Shown here piece by piece: positions 6,780-16,154 of a DNA stretch of 64,000 nt. The position numbers were made by a program, and so were the translations under genes. Every line of letters starts with the position of its first letter. Within the stretch, counting starts at the first letter, position 1. The stretch lies in contig NZ_FOKI01000018.1 in assembly GCF_900111985.1 (NCBI RefSeq), positions 1 through 64,000 on the forward strand. The letters run 5' to 3'. This DNA comes from Clostridium frigidicarnis. GTDB taxonomy: Bacteria; Bacillota; Clostridia; Clostridiales; Clostridiaceae. Below the pieces are notes generated by a model. The model saw nothing but the letters and a program-made list of their open reading frames with translations, searched no databases and was not told where the DNA came from.

Positions 6780-9164
6780 ATGGTTAATAATGATATAGAT
6801 GTAAATGATGAATTAGATAGTGATTGTCTAACAGGGTTAAGCGACGAAGAGATAAAATTAAGGGTTCAAAAGGGTAAAAGTAATGTAGTACCCAAAGCTC
6901 CTTCAAGGACTATATCACAAATAATTAGAGCTAATTTATTTACATTATTTAATGCAATAAACCTTGTGTTAGCAGTAGTCGTAATTATAGCTGGTTCACC
7001 TAAGAATTCATTGTTTGCAGGGGTTATAATAACTAATACATTGGTAGGAGTTGTACAAGAGTTAAGGGCAAAAGCTACCTTAGAGAAACTTTCAGTATTA
7101 AATATGTCTAAAGTAAAAGTACTAAGAAATAAGCATGAAAAAGAAATTAATCTAGAAGATGTTGTTATAGATGATTTAATAATTCTTGTTCCAGGAATGC
7201 AACTTGTAGCTGACTGTATAGTTATTGATAAAAACGAATTTGAGGCAGATGAATCTATGCTTACAGGAGAATCAGACTCTGTAATTAAAAAGAGCGGTGA
7301 TGAGCTTTTATCTGGAAGCTTTATCGTTGGAGGAAATGGATATGCAAAGGTTATAAGAGTTGGAAAAGATACTTATGCTGCAAAACTTGCAGAGGAAGCA
7401 AGGAAATTTAAAAAGATAAAATCAGAACTTCAAACTTCAGTAAATAAGATATTAAAAATTGTAATATGGCTTATACTTCCAATATCTGCATTACTTATAA
7501 CAACTCAAATACTATTTACAAAAGTAACATGGCAAGATGCTGTTATCAGTGCAGCAGCTGGAATTGTAGGAATGATTCCAGAGGGGCTTGTCCTTTTAAC
7601 AAGTTTAACCTTTGTAGTTGGAATAGTAAGGCTGTCTAAATGGAAGACGTTGGTACAAGAATTGCCGGCGACAGAAGTTTTAGCTAGAGTTGATGTATTG
7701 TGTTTAGATAAGACAGGAACAATAACTGAAGGAAAATTAAACCTTGAAAAAATTGTACCAATGGGCACACATTCAATTGAAGATATTGAAGATATACTAG
7801 CTGCTTTATCTGGTGCTTTTCCAAGTACAAATCCTACTCAGCAAGCAATTTTAGATAAGTATCCTAAATGTCCAAATTATAAATTGAAATCTAATATACC
7901 ATTTTCCTCAGCAAGAAAATGGAGTGGAGTAGAATTTGAAAACGAAGGTGCTTGGGTTTTAGGGGCACCTGAAATGATTTTAAAAGATAGATATGAAGAA
8001 ATAAGAGATGATGTTGAGAAAGAGGCTCAAAAGGGAAGAAGAGTTTTATTACTTGCTAGTTTAAATAATGAAAGTTTAACAGAAGATCTTCCAGAAAATA
8101 TAGATAAGGCAGCACTACTATTAATTGAAGATATTATAAGGAAAGAGGCACCAGGTACATTAGAGTATTTCAGAAGAGAAGGTGTTGAAATAAAGATAAT
8201 ATCAGGTGATAATCCAGTAACTGTTGCAGCCGTGGCAAAGAGAGCAGGCGTTTTTAACGCAGAAAGTTATATAGATGCAAGAACTTTACCAGAGAGCCAA
8301 GAAGAATTGGCTGAAATTATTGAAAATAATACTGTGTTTGGAAGAGTTACCCCTCATCAAAAGAAAGCTTTAGTAAATGCACTAAAATCTAAAGGACATA
8401 CAGTTGGTATGACTGGAGATGGTGTAAATGATGTACTAGCATTAAAAGAATCTGATTGTGGGATAGCTATGGCTTCAGGAAGTGATGCAGCAAAAGCAGT
8501 GTCACAATTAGTATTATTAGATTCTAATTTTAGTGCATTGCCTGAGATTGTATTAGAAGGAAGACGTATGATAAATAATTTAGAGAATGTTTCTAACTTA
8601 TATCTTACTAAAACAGTGTACTCAATTTTATTATCTTTAATTTTTGGTATAATAGCGTTACCATATCCTATGCAACCTATACAGCTAAGCTTAATAGGAG
8701 CTATAGCCATAGGTCTGCCTTCATTCTTTTTAGCTTTAGGACCTAATAAGGATAGAGTTAAAAGTGGATTTTTAGAGAGAGTTTTAAGTGTTTCTATTGT
8801 AAATGGATGTGTTATAACTTTAGCTGTAGTTGCTATGAGTATTATAGGATTTATACATAGAATACCAGTAGGTCAAAGTAGAACATTAGCTGTAATAATA
8901 GTTGGAGGAATAAGTTTAGTTATTTTAACAAGGGTATCATATCCGTTAAATGGTTGGAAACTAGGTATGGTATCAGCAATGATAGGAATATTTTCAATTA
9001 CATTTATTTTTCCAATTACAAGAAGATTATTTTCATTTTCAATAACTGATTTAATATATATTTTTATAGCTATATTTTTTGTGGTTGTTTCATGGCCACT
9101 TATAAATCTTATATTAGAAATATATGAACAAATAAAAAATAAAAGAAAATTGAAAAATAAGTAA
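6780..9164 (+). CDS. Cation-transporting P-type ATPase (CtpE/Exp7-like)
   Basis: 794 residues from the ATG at 6780. That start has a GGGAGGAAAATAT ribosome site; an upstream in-frame start at 6738 has none. The P-type hallmarks are complete: TGES actuator motif near residue 162, phosphorylated Asp310 in DKTGTIT, and the hinge TGDGVND near 544. Membrane helices lie in pairs at the N-terminus, around 225-290 (with PEGLVLLTSLTF) and at the C-terminus. The PEGLVLLTS segment and overall length match the CtpE/Exp7 group, for which Ca2+ uptake has been reported. The ion is inferred, not visible. Confidence 0.88.
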   Translation: MVNNDIDVNDELDSDCLTGLSDEEIKLRVQKGKSNVVPKAPSRTISQIIRANLFTLFNAINLVLAVVVIIAGSPKNSLFAGVIITNTLVGVVQELRAKATLEKLSVLNMSKVKVLRNKHEKEINLEDVVIDDLIILVPGMQLVADCIVIDKNEFEADESMLTGESDSVIKKSGDELLSGSFIVGGNGYAKVIRVGKDTYAAKLAEEARKFKKIKSELQTSVNKILKIVIWLILPISALLITTQILFTKVTWQDAVISAAAGIVGMIPEGLVLLTSLTFVVGIVRLSKWKTLVQELPATEVLARVDVLCLDKTGTITEGKLNLEKIVPMGTHSIEDIEDILAALSGAFPSTNPTQQAILDKYPKCPNYKLKSNIPFSSARKWSGVEFENEGAWVLGAPEMILKDRYEEIRDDVEKEAQKGRRVLLLASLNNESLTEDLPENIDKAALLLIEDIIRKEAPGTLEYFRREGVEIKIISGDNPVTVAAVAKRAGVFNAESYIDARTLPESQEELAEIIENNTVFGRVTPHQKKALVNALKSKGHTVGMTGDGVNDVLALKESDCGIAMASGSDAAKAVSQLVLLDSNFSALPEIVLEGRRMINNLENVSNLYLTKTVYSILLSLIFGIIALPYPMQPIQLSLIGAIAIGLPSFFLALGPNKDRVKSGFLERVLSVSIVNGCVITLAVVAMSIIGFIHRIPVGQSRTLAVIIVGGISLVILTRVSYPLNGWKLGMVSAMIGIFSITFIFPITRRLFSFSITDLIYIFIAIFFVVVSWPLINLILEIYEQIKNKRKLKNK

Positions 9165-9172
9165 TATAGAGA

Positions 9173-9204
9173 ATGCCTCCATATATATAATGGAGGCGTT
9201 TTGT
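9173..9204 (+). terminator. Terminator after the P-type ATPase
   Basis: ATGCCTCCAT / ATGGAGGCGT hairpin followed by TTTT, directly after the ATPase stop. Confidence 0.75.
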
Positions 9205-9404
9205 TGAAAAAAATCTAATAATATATATAAAAATGTTTACAATAATATATATAATCATAAGTTTGTATTTTGTTTGGAAAATAATATCTGTATATAGAAT
9301 TTTCTGAAAAATGAAAACGAATTGGTAGTATTTTTAATTTAATACAAAATTAAAGAAATTTCATGTATATTTATCATTAAATTGAGAAAAATTATTAATA
9401 GGTG

Positions 9405-9433
9405 TTGCAAAAATCGTATATTAATGGCATAAT
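9405..9433 (+). promoter_or_regulatory. Sigma-A promoter of the DEAD-box helicase
   Basis: TTGCAA, a 17-bp spacer, then CATAAT (9428-9433), giving a predicted RNA start near 9440 and a leader of about 140 nt. The 200 bp between the ATPase terminator and this promoter hold nothing recognisable. Confidence 0.7.
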
Positions 9434-9451
9434 AAACAAGTGCGTTTTGAG

Positions 9452-9552
9452 TATAGGTTTTGTTAAGGTAATTTGTTGGTTTACATTACACATGTAAAAA
9501 CATTATTTTACTATGTAATGTAAATCAACAAATTGTAATTAGCTAACCTATA
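9452..9552 (+). promoter_or_regulatory. Long hairpin leader of the DEAD-box helicase mRNA
   Basis: The arms AATTTGTTGGTTTACATTACA (9470-9490, 21 nt) and 9514-9534 pair over 21 bp with one G-U. An outer pair TATAGGTT (9452-9459) / AACCTATA (9545-9552) extends the structure. It ends about 28 nt before the start codon. A leader this structured, before an RNA helicase, suggests autoregulation or temperature response. Confidence 0.6.
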
Positions 9553-9580
9553 TATTATTTTATATAAGGATGGTTTTTAA

Positions 9581-11233
9581 ATGGAAAACATAAAATTTAG
9601 CGATTTAGGATTAAATGATGATGTACTTAAGGCAATAAATGACATGGGATTTGAGGAGCCTTCAAAGATACAGGCAAAAGTAATACCAGTATTATTAGAA
9701 GGAAGTGACGTTATAGGTCAGGCTCAAACAGGTACAGGAAAAACTCTAGCATTTGGAGCACCTGTTTTAAGTTCAATATCACATGAGGGAAAAAATGTTA
9801 AGTGCTTAGTTTTAGCACCAACAAGAGAATTAGCAATACAAGTTAATGATGAATTAGTTAGAATTGCGAAACATTCAAGAACTAGTATATTACCAGTATA
9901 TGGTGGTCAACCAATAGATAGACAAATAAGATCTATAAGAAGAGGCATAGACATTATAGTTGGAACACCAGGAAGAGTATTAGACTTAATAAGAAGAGGT
10001 ATCTTAGATTTAAGTGAAATAGAATTCTTAGTTCTAGATGAAGCTGATGAAATGCTTAATATGGGATTTATTGATGATATAGAAGCAATATTAAAAGATG
10101 CTAATCACGATAGACAAACTTTATTATTCTCAGCTACTATGCCAAATGAAATTAGAAAGCTTGCTAAAAATTACATGAAGGAAGAAGCTCAACAGATATC
10201 AGTAGTAAAAAATACTATAACTTGTAATACTGTAAGCCAATATTATTTTGAAATAAAGCATAAAGATAGATTTGAAACTTTATGTAGAGTATTAGATGTT
10301 GATGAGCCAACAGCTGCTATAATATTCTGTAAGACTAAGAGAGGCGTAGATGAAGTTGTTGAATCTATGCAAGCTAGAGGATACAGTGTTGAAGGTATGC
10401 ACGGTGACATGACTCAGAACCATAGAGTAAATACTTTAAGAAAGTTTAAAGAAGGAAATCTAGAATTCTTAGTTGCTACAGATGTGGCTGCTAGAGGAAT
10501 AGATGTTGAGAATGTATCTCACGTTATAAACTATGATCTTCCACAAGATAACGAGTCTTATGTTCATAGAATAGGAAGAACAGGAAGAGCAAATAGAGAA
10601 GGTTTAGCTTACACATTAGTTACTCCAAGAGAATACATGGCTTTAAAGCAAATAGAGAGAGCTACAAAGGGTAAGATAAAAAGAAAAGAAGTTCCTACTA
10701 TAGATGATATATTTAATGCTAAATATCAAAATATATGCAACAGAATAAAAGAAACTTTAGAAGCAGAAGAATACAAGAAGTTTGTTCCTTTAGTTTCAGA
10801 GCTTGATGATGAATATAGCTTAGTAGATGTTGCAGCAGCACTTACTCATATGATATATAGTAAAGAGGTATCATCTGATTATACAGAGCAATCATTAGAT
10901 GTTCAAAGTGATGATAATTATCAAGATAGAGATAGAGACAGAGGACGTAGAAGTAATAATAGAGGTGGAAACCGTGGTGGAAACTACGTAAGATTATTCT
11001 TTAACGTAGGAAGAATGGATAATGTTAATCCAAAGGCATTACTTGAGTTCTTATCAGCTAACGCTAATGTTAGAAACAGTGATATTGGGGATATAGATAT
11101 AATGGAAAAATTCGCATTTATAGATGCAACTCAAAACACTGTTGATGATATAATGGATGGATGTATGGGTCAAAAATTCCAAGGCGGAAGAAAAGTAAGA
11201 ATAGAAGTTGCAAATAGTAAAAAGAAAAACTAA
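9581..11233 (+). CDS. deaD: DEAD-box RNA helicase with DbpA-type RNA-binding domain (CsdA/DeaD-like)
   Basis: 550 residues. Visible helicase motifs: Q motif (GFEEPSKIQ), Walker A AQTGTGKT near 47, PTRELAIQ, TPGRVLD, DEAD near 153, SATMP, and HRIGRTGRA near 328. A basic Arg/Gly linker (RDRDRGRRSNNRGGNRGGN, about 448-466) leads to a C-terminal domain with the DbpA fold pattern (YVRLFFNVGRMDNVNPKALLEFLSANANV). Such helicases remodel RNA in ribosome assembly, mRNA decay and cold adaptation. Monocistronic, behind a long hairpin leader, with a terminator immediately after. Confidence 0.92.
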   Translation: MENIKFSDLGLNDDVLKAINDMGFEEPSKIQAKVIPVLLEGSDVIGQAQTGTGKTLAFGAPVLSSISHEGKNVKCLVLAPTRELAIQVNDELVRIAKHSRTSILPVYGGQPIDRQIRSIRRGIDIIVGTPGRVLDLIRRGILDLSEIEFLVLDEADEMLNMGFIDDIEAILKDANHDRQTLLFSATMPNEIRKLAKNYMKEEAQQISVVKNTITCNTVSQYYFEIKHKDRFETLCRVLDVDEPTAAIIFCKTKRGVDEVVESMQARGYSVEGMHGDMTQNHRVNTLRKFKEGNLEFLVATDVAARGIDVENVSHVINYDLPQDNESYVHRIGRTGRANREGLAYTLVTPREYMALKQIERATKGKIKRKEVPTIDDIFNAKYQNICNRIKETLEAEEYKKFVPLVSELDDEYSLVDVAAALTHMIYSKEVSSDYTEQSLDVQSDDNYQDRDRDRGRRSNNRGGNRGGNYVRLFFNVGRMDNVNPKALLEFLSANANVRNSDIGDIDIMEKFAFIDATQNTVDDIMDGCMGQKFQGGRKVRIEVANSKKKN

Positions 11234-11248
11234 TGTTTTAACATAAAA

Positions 11249-11292
11249 ATAAGGCTATAAGAGTGTAGACGTACATTCTTATAGCTTTATTT
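11249..11292 (+). terminator. Terminator after deaD
   Basis: AATAAGGCTATAAGA / TCTTATAGCTTTATT hairpin with trailing T residues. Confidence 0.75.
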
Positions 11293-11380
11293 TGATTTAT
11301 AGAAAAAACTATAAATAATCTATATAAATCACTGATTAAGGAAACAATATAAGTAATGAAAGATTTTAGAGGTGATTTTT

Positions 11381-11560
11381 ATGAAGGATAAAGAAAAAAA
11401 TAGTTTTTTAAAGGATTTAATGAAAAACCAAGCATTTATAAATTCAGGGGCAATATCTGCATACAGAACTGATATTGTTAAAGATGAAATAGACTCATTA
11501 ACAAATGAAAAAAACAACAATAATTTTACAGGCATAGAAAACAAACCTGAAGAATATTAA
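11381..11560 (+). CDS. Small acidic hypothetical protein, 59 aa
   Basis: 59 residues, MKDKEKNSFLKDLMKNQAF..., ending NKPEEY. An AGAGGTGA ribosome site lies 5 bp before ATG 11381; a GTG nine bases upstream overlaps that site and is unlikely. Hydrophilic, no membrane segment or Cys. Not recognised. It has its own terminator (11577-11625), so it is expressed as a single unit or read from deaD. Confidence 0.55.
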   Translation: MKDKEKNSFLKDLMKNQAFINSGAISAYRTDIVKDEIDSLTNEKNNNNFTGIENKPEEY

Positions 11561-11576
11561 AAAATAGTATAAGTAT

Positions 11577-11625
11577 AAAAAAGGCATTTGATTTTAGTTT
11601 AATACTAATTTCAAATGCCTTTTTA
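11577..11625 (+). terminator. Terminator after the 59-aa protein
   Basis: AAAAAGGCATTTGA / TCAAATGCCTTTTT hairpin with a strong T-run. From 11626 to 11928 the DNA is AT-rich, with no gene and no clear regulatory site. Confidence 0.8.
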
Positions 11626-11928
11626 TATATAAAGTTGTGAAGGATAACAAATTATAAAGAATATTCAGAATTTTATTAATCATACAAGGCCCAAGTTTTT
11701 TACTGTTTCGTCATATATTAATTATCCAAATGAGATAAATATAACTCCTATATAATAATTATAATATTTTTTTAAATTAAATGTAAGAAAAATAAATAAT
11801 TTACATATATTTAAAATAATATTACAAAAGTGTAAGGTAAACATATTTAAATGTAATATGGTTCAATGGTTACATTTGTCTTAATTTATTAAAATATTAC
11901 TATAAGCTTCAGCTAGGAGGAAATATAA

Positions 11929-12426
11929 ATGAAAAAAATAATATCAATTATTATAGTACTAGTGATTATACTGACAGGAGGGGTATTAGCAGCAAAATCT
12001 GTTTTATATCCAATAAATTATAAAGAAGACATAAAAAAATATTCTAAGGAATATGATGTTAATCAATATGCATTAGCATCCCTTATAAAGTTTGAAACAA
12101 ATTTTGATAATAGAGATTATGAAAAAGGAAAGAGTAATGGAATCTTAAATATGAGAGATGAATTTGCAATAGATTTAGCAAAGAAAGCAGGTATAGAGGA
12201 CTTTAACCCTTCTGATTTAGCAAAACCAGAAGTATCTATAAAATTAGGAGCTGTATTTATGTCACAATTTGATAAAGATGATATAAGTGAAATAGTACAA
12301 CAATGGAGTATAAGATATGAAAAGGATGAGAATAAGGACAGAATGAAAGATTATGCTAAAGAGTATTATGTTCCTAAAATAGAAAAATCAATGAAGATAT
12401 ATAAGGCATTAAATCCTGGTCTTTAA
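11929..12426 (+). CDS. Membrane-anchored lytic-transglycosylase-like protein (SLT fold)
   Basis: 165 residues. An N-terminal membrane anchor (residues 4-23) precedes an extracellular domain. LASLIKFETNFDN (Glu56) matches the catalytic ALIxxESxF motif of goose-type/SLT lysozyme folds, and SNGILNMRDEFA lies where the GLMQ motif is expected. The end (AVFMSQFD...QQWSIRYEKDENKDRMKDYAKEYYVPKIEK) fits the helical core. It is short for an SLT enzyme but has the probable catalytic Glu. Role in peptidoglycan cleavage is inferred. Ribosome site TAGGAGGAAATATAA. Confidence 0.65.
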   Translation: MKKIISIIIVLVIILTGGVLAAKSVLYPINYKEDIKKYSKEYDVNQYALASLIKFETNFDNRDYEKGKSNGILNMRDEFAIDLAKKAGIEDFNPSDLAKPEVSIKLGAVFMSQFDKDDISEIVQQWSIRYEKDENKDRMKDYAKEYYVPKIEKSMKIYKALNPGL

Positions 12427-12500
12427 ATAATAAATAATAAATAATCTAACAATATATAATACTTACACTTCCCCCGTAGTATTATAATTTATATATAGAT

Positions 12501-12540
12501 AACCTATAACTTTGAAAGTAGAAAGTTATAGGTTTTATTA
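12501..12540 (+). terminator. Terminator after the SLT-like gene
   Basis: AACCTATAACTTT / AAAGTTATAGGTT hairpin followed by TTATTATT. Confidence 0.75.
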
Positions 12541-12601
12541 TTGCCTGGTATAAAGGAGTAATTTGGTATTAGGTTTATATAAATAATAGCTTAACTACAT
12601 G

Positions 12602-12650
12602 TTGACAAATAGACAAATGTCTAGTAACATAACAACAAGACATTTGTCTA
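12602..12650 (+). promoter_or_regulatory. Promoter with two BlaI-type operators
   Basis: TTGACA (12602-12607), a 17-bp spacer and TAACAT (12625-12630). Operator 1, TAGACAAATGTCTA (12610-12623), fills the spacer. Operator 2, AAGACATTTGTCTA (12637-12650), lies at the RNA start in the opposite orientation. GACA-N2/3-TGTC dyads are typical of BlaI/MecI/CopY repressors, so the downstream repressor very likely controls its own operon. Confidence 0.75.
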
Positions 12651-12712
12651 GTAGGTTTTAAAATATATAAATAGAGATAATGTTTATATTAATGTAGAGA
12701 GGAGATGTTAAT

Positions 12713-13081
12713 TTGGAATTGAAAAAGTTACCTAGAACAGAATTACAGATTATGAAATTTATTTGGAGTAGTTCTAATGAGGTATCAGCTAAAGATATAG
12801 CAAAATTTATGAATGAAAACTGTAGCTGGACTTTTGGTTCAACATCTAAAACAACATTAAGGCTTGTTGATAAAGGATTTATTGAAGCAAAAAAAATTGG
12901 AAGACTAAATTTTTATAGCCCTTTAGTAAAAGAAGAGGAGTATTTAGAGTTTGAAACAGATGATTTTTTTAAGTTTTTACATGGAAAATCTTTAACAGGA
13001 CTTATTTCAACACTACAAAAGACTAAAAATATATCTGATGAAGATATAAAAGAATTAAAAGAATGGATAGAAAAAAAGTAA
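12713..13081 (+). CDS. blaI: BlaI/MecI/CopY-family repressor
   Basis: 122 residues. An N-terminal winged helix (LPRTELQIMKFIWSSSNEVSAKDIAKFM...TTLRLVDKGFIEAKKIGRLNFYSPLV) is followed by a C-terminal dimerisation helix (LISTLQKTKNISDEDIKELKEWIEKK). The family binds GACA/TGTC dyads as a dimer and is inactivated by proteolysis triggered by the partner M56 protease. TTG start, chosen because GAGAGGAG lies just upstream. It is 16 bp from the M56 gene and behind two matching operators. Confidence 0.88.
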   Translation: MELKKLPRTELQIMKFIWSSSNEVSAKDIAKFMNENCSWTFGSTSKTTLRLVDKGFIEAKKIGRLNFYSPLVKEEEYLEFETDDFFKFLHGKSLTGLISTLQKTKNISDEDIKELKEWIEKK

Positions 13082-13097
13082 TTAGAGGTATGGATAT

Positions 13098-14282
13098 ATG
13101 TTAAAAGAATTGGTTAGAACAAGTATTTTATCAAGTATTTTTATATTGATTATATTACTACTTAAAAATAGACAGCTAGAAAAATATTCTCATAAATTCA
13201 ATTATATACTTTCAATAATTCTAATGAGTAGGATGCTATTAATAAAAAGCATCTCGGTAAATATACCTATACACATTTATAAAAAGATTACGACAACCAA
13301 TGTGGTTAATAATATAGACTTTAAACATATGGTTTCCAATAAAGTCAATTATCCATCTTTAATTTTAATGATTTGGTTAATTATGTCTATATGTGTATTA
13401 ATTTATTATTTTTATAGGTATCTGTCATTTAATTATAAGGCTAAATACCTCATAAAGGATGTTGAAGATAACAATATATTAGGTGTTTTTCATGAAGAAA
13501 AGAGGGCTTTAGGTATTAATAAAAACATTGAAATTAAAAAACTTAAGGGAATATCATCTCCAGCTTTAATAGGCTTTTTTAAAGCTACAATTATTTTGCC
13601 TAATGTTGATTATGATAATAGGCAACTAAGATGGGTAATTCGACATGAATTAATTCATTATAAAAGAAAAGATAACATATTAAGATTATTAATGGCTATA
13701 GATTTATCAATTTATTGGTTTAATCCATTAGTATATCTTTTAAGAAAATACTTTGAAGAACAATGTGAATTGTCTTGCGATGAATCTGTTTTAAGATATT
13801 CTACTTTTAGTGAAAAAAAGGAATATGCTATTACACTACTAGACAGCATAAAACATGGTAACGAATTATCCTCTAATATTTTTGCATCACAATTTAATAA
13901 TAAGGAATTAAATAAAATAAAAAGGAGAGTTGAAAGTATGTTAAATTTAAAGACAAAGAAAAAAGGAATAATTGCAGGTGCAGTACTTCTTGTTATTGTT
14001 GGAGCTTCGCTGTTTTCAGCAAAGGCATTTGCGGAGATTTCAGAAAATTATCTTTTAGATATGGATAAAAATGTAAATAGGGAAAGAGTAGAAAGTATTG
14101 ATCCATCATATAACTCAAAAATGAGAGAGTTAGAACTACAAATGCAAAAAGACCGTGATGCTATGGAGCGTGGTGCTATAGTACGTGGTGCTATAGTAGT
14201 AATAGATGAAGAGAGTGGTTCAGTTTTAAGTATGCGCAGCATTGGCAACTCTATGGATGTGCCTTCAAATACACTTGAATAA
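13098..14282 (+). CDS. M56 (BlaR1/MecR1-like) membrane metalloprotease without beta-lactam sensor
   Basis: 394 residues. N-terminal membrane helices flank a cytoplasmic zinc-protease domain with HELIH at 183-187 and EEQCELSCDES further on, both intact. A last membrane helix (GIIAGAVLLVIVGASLFSAKAFA) leads to a short external tail of about 100 residues. BlaR1 and MecR1 carry a ~250-residue penicillin-binding sensor there; this tail is far too short and lacks SxxK/KTG motifs. It carries the tandem repeat RGAIV-RGAIV instead. The signal sensed is therefore unknown. Co-operonic with the BlaI-like repressor. Confidence 0.85.
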   Translation: MLKELVRTSILSSIFILIILLLKNRQLEKYSHKFNYILSIILMSRMLLIKSISVNIPIHIYKKITTTNVVNNIDFKHMVSNKVNYPSLILMIWLIMSICVLIYYFYRYLSFNYKAKYLIKDVEDNNILGVFHEEKRALGINKNIEIKKLKGISSPALIGFFKATIILPNVDYDNRQLRWVIRHELIHYKRKDNILRLLMAIDLSIYWFNPLVYLLRKYFEEQCELSCDESVLRYSTFSEKKEYAITLLDSIKHGNELSSNIFASQFNNKELNKIKRRVESMLNLKTKKKGIIAGAVLLVIVGASLFSAKAFAEISENYLLDMDKNVNRERVESIDPSYNSKMRELELQMQKDRDAMERGAIVRGAIVVIDEESGSVLSMRSIGNSMDVPSNTLE

Positions 14283-14550
14283 AAACAATATGGAATTTAA
14301 AAAGAGGTTATGAATTTTTTAGATATGCAGATTACAATAACATATAAGAATATATAAAAAGTCCTAGAGGGGAATAAAGGAGAAAATCAAAAGTATAACT
14401 AATAGAAATACTAGTATTAGTATGAAATACAGGCTAGAGAATATAATAGAATGTATTAGATAACTAACTATACTGTAAAGACTAGATAACTAGAAGAAGG
14501 GATAAAAAAATATTGTTATAGAGTATTGTCATCATAAATACCAGTTACAC
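14283..14550. other. Gap after the M56 gene
   Basis: AT-rich, stop-rich DNA without a gene. A GGAGAAAATC ribosome-like site near 14380 precedes only a short stop-bound frame, which may be decayed sequence. Confidence 0.4.
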
Positions 14551-14552
14551 AT

Positions 14553-14600
14553 GCAAAAAATGTAAGTAGATTTGTTTTACACAAACCTACTTACATTTTT
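14553..14600. terminator. Terminator between convergent genes
   Basis: AAAAATGTAAGTAGATTTGT pairs with ACAAACCTACTTACATTTTT: a 20-bp stem with A- and T-rich flanks, likely active in both directions. Confidence 0.75.
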
Positions 14601-14658
14601 CCATAGTACTAATTCAAGTTTTAAACTGTTTTATTGATTTAGAATAAAAATTAATATT

Positions 14659-15705
14659 TTATTTATGTTCAGTTTGAAGATAGTTTATAAGAAGCTTCAA
14701 CGTGTTTTCTAAAGATGATATATGAGTTCTTTCATAGTGATGAGAACTATCAACTCCAGGTCCTATGCAAGCACAAGCACAATCAAATCCTCTTGCTATA
14801 GCTTGTGATGAATCAGAGCTATAGCTTTTAAATATATCAACTGTATAGTCAATTCCGTAATCTTCACATATATTGATCAAACTATTTCTTAAGTCATAAT
14901 CATAAACTGTTTTATTATCTTTTGCTATTATGGTTACAGAATACTCGCTAGATGCTTGACCTTGTCCAACTGGGGCTATATCCATTGCTATAAAATCTTT
15001 AGTTTTACAAGGAATAAAGGAAACTCCGTGACCAATTTCTTCGTAATTACTTATTATAAAATTAGTTGTATATTTAGGAACAATTTTATTTTCTTTAAAG
15101 TATCTACAGATTTCAAAAACTATAGCTACGGCAGCTTTATTATCAATATAACGAGATTTAATAAATCCACTCTCACTAACTTCGAAATTAGTATCTATAT
15201 CAACAAAATCTCCAATATTTATGCCAAGATTAAGAACATCATTTTTATTACATATTCTTTCATCAAGTCTTATTACCATCGTATCTTCATTTCTAGGTAT
15301 ATTAGATATAGCCTCTCTTCCAAATATATGAGTTGATCCTTTTATAGGAACTATAGAACCTCTTAAAAATGATCCTTTTCTAGTTATAATATTACAGTTA
15401 GCACCTTCTATGGAATTAAAAAGCCCACCGCCGACTTTAACCATTTTTATTTTACCATCAGGTAGAATTTCTTTAACCATTCCACCTAAGGTATCTATGT
15501 GAGCGGATATAGTTACTTCTTCATTAGTATTTGCTCCAATCATTGTAGCTATTAGTGCACCTTTTTTTGTGTAAGTTATACTGAGACCTAATTTTTCAAA
15601 GTCTTTTTTTGCTTCATCTAAAGCAATTTTTGTGTAGCCAGTAGGACTAGGGATATCTAAATACTTTTTCATCATTTCTACTGTGTAAAGCAAGTCTATT
15701 TTCAT
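14659..15705 (-). CDS. M42 family metallopeptidase (FrvX-like aminopeptidase)
   Basis: 348 residues. The dinuclear-metal and catalytic residues of M42 enzymes are present: SAHIDTLG (His/Asp), YIDNKAAVA (bridging Asp), NYEEIGHG (catalytic and metal Glu), AMDIAP (Asp) and a C-terminal HHYERTHIS (His). M42 enzymes form large tetrahedral particles that trim peptides in the cytoplasm. It stands alone, with GGGGGAT before ATG, and is diverged from the three tandem M42 genes at 40-43 kb. Confidence 0.88.
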   Translation of the reverse strand: MKIDLLYTVEMMKKYLDIPSPTGYTKIALDEAKKDFEKLGLSITYTKKGALIATMIGANTNEEVTISAHIDTLGGMVKEILPDGKIKMVKVGGGLFNSIEGANCNIITRKGSFLRGSIVPIKGSTHIFGREAISNIPRNEDTMVIRLDERICNKNDVLNLGINIGDFVDIDTNFEVSESGFIKSRYIDNKAAVAIVFEICRYFKENKIVPKYTTNFIISNYEEIGHGVSFIPCKTKDFIAMDIAPVGQGQASSEYSVTIIAKDNKTVYDYDLRNSLINICEDYGIDYTVDIFKSYSSDSSQAIARGFDCACACIGPGVDSSHHYERTHISSLENTLKLLINYLQTEHK

Positions 15706-15785
15706 ATTAAATCCCCCTTAAAAAATTTAAAGTTATTAAGTATATACTACTATAAAATAATATATTTATAAACCTAAGGAATATA

Positions 15786-16050
15786 TAATCAAGTTGAATC
15801 TGTGGATAAATCAAAAAAACTTAATGGAGTGATAAGTTAGGGATGTTTTTGTTTACTTTGTTCTCAAAAACTTAGATTTTAAATTTTTTATTTTAGATTT
15901 TTTAGAGAAAAAATTAGTTTTAGCTTTTTAACAGGAAACTTCTTAAGAAGATTTTTAAAATAAAAAGACATTATTAAAGAAAATCTGTGATTTTCAACAC
16001 TAACTTATCACTCATAACTTGTCAATAAAAAAGGTTGGAGCCTTTTTTGT
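15786..16050. repeat. Family A intergenic phrase element, copy 2
   Basis: Shares with copy 1 the phrases AATCTGTGGATAA, CTTCTTAAGAAGATTTTTAAAA, GAAAATCTGTGATTTTCAAC and AACTTATCACTCATAACTTG. It ends in the same mini-hairpin AAAAAAGG-N6-CCTTTTTT (16027-16048). Non-coding. Confidence 0.65.
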
Positions 16051-16154
16051 AAAAATAGTTTTAATAGTTGAATTTTAAGCATAGATTATATTATGAGAAT
16101 TGAAAATGAAGGTTTGGTTAATTTAAAATTTTATAATAGTGGGGGGAGTATAGG

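Noticed and set aside
8357-8710. 117-codon minus-strand ORF inside the P-type ATPase
   Set aside because: Overlaps a conserved gene completely, has no ribosome site, and its composition is that of an antisense shadow.
14956-15336. 126-codon plus-strand ORF opposite the M42 gene
   Set aside because: Antisense to a fully conserved enzyme gene, with no family pattern and no ribosome site.
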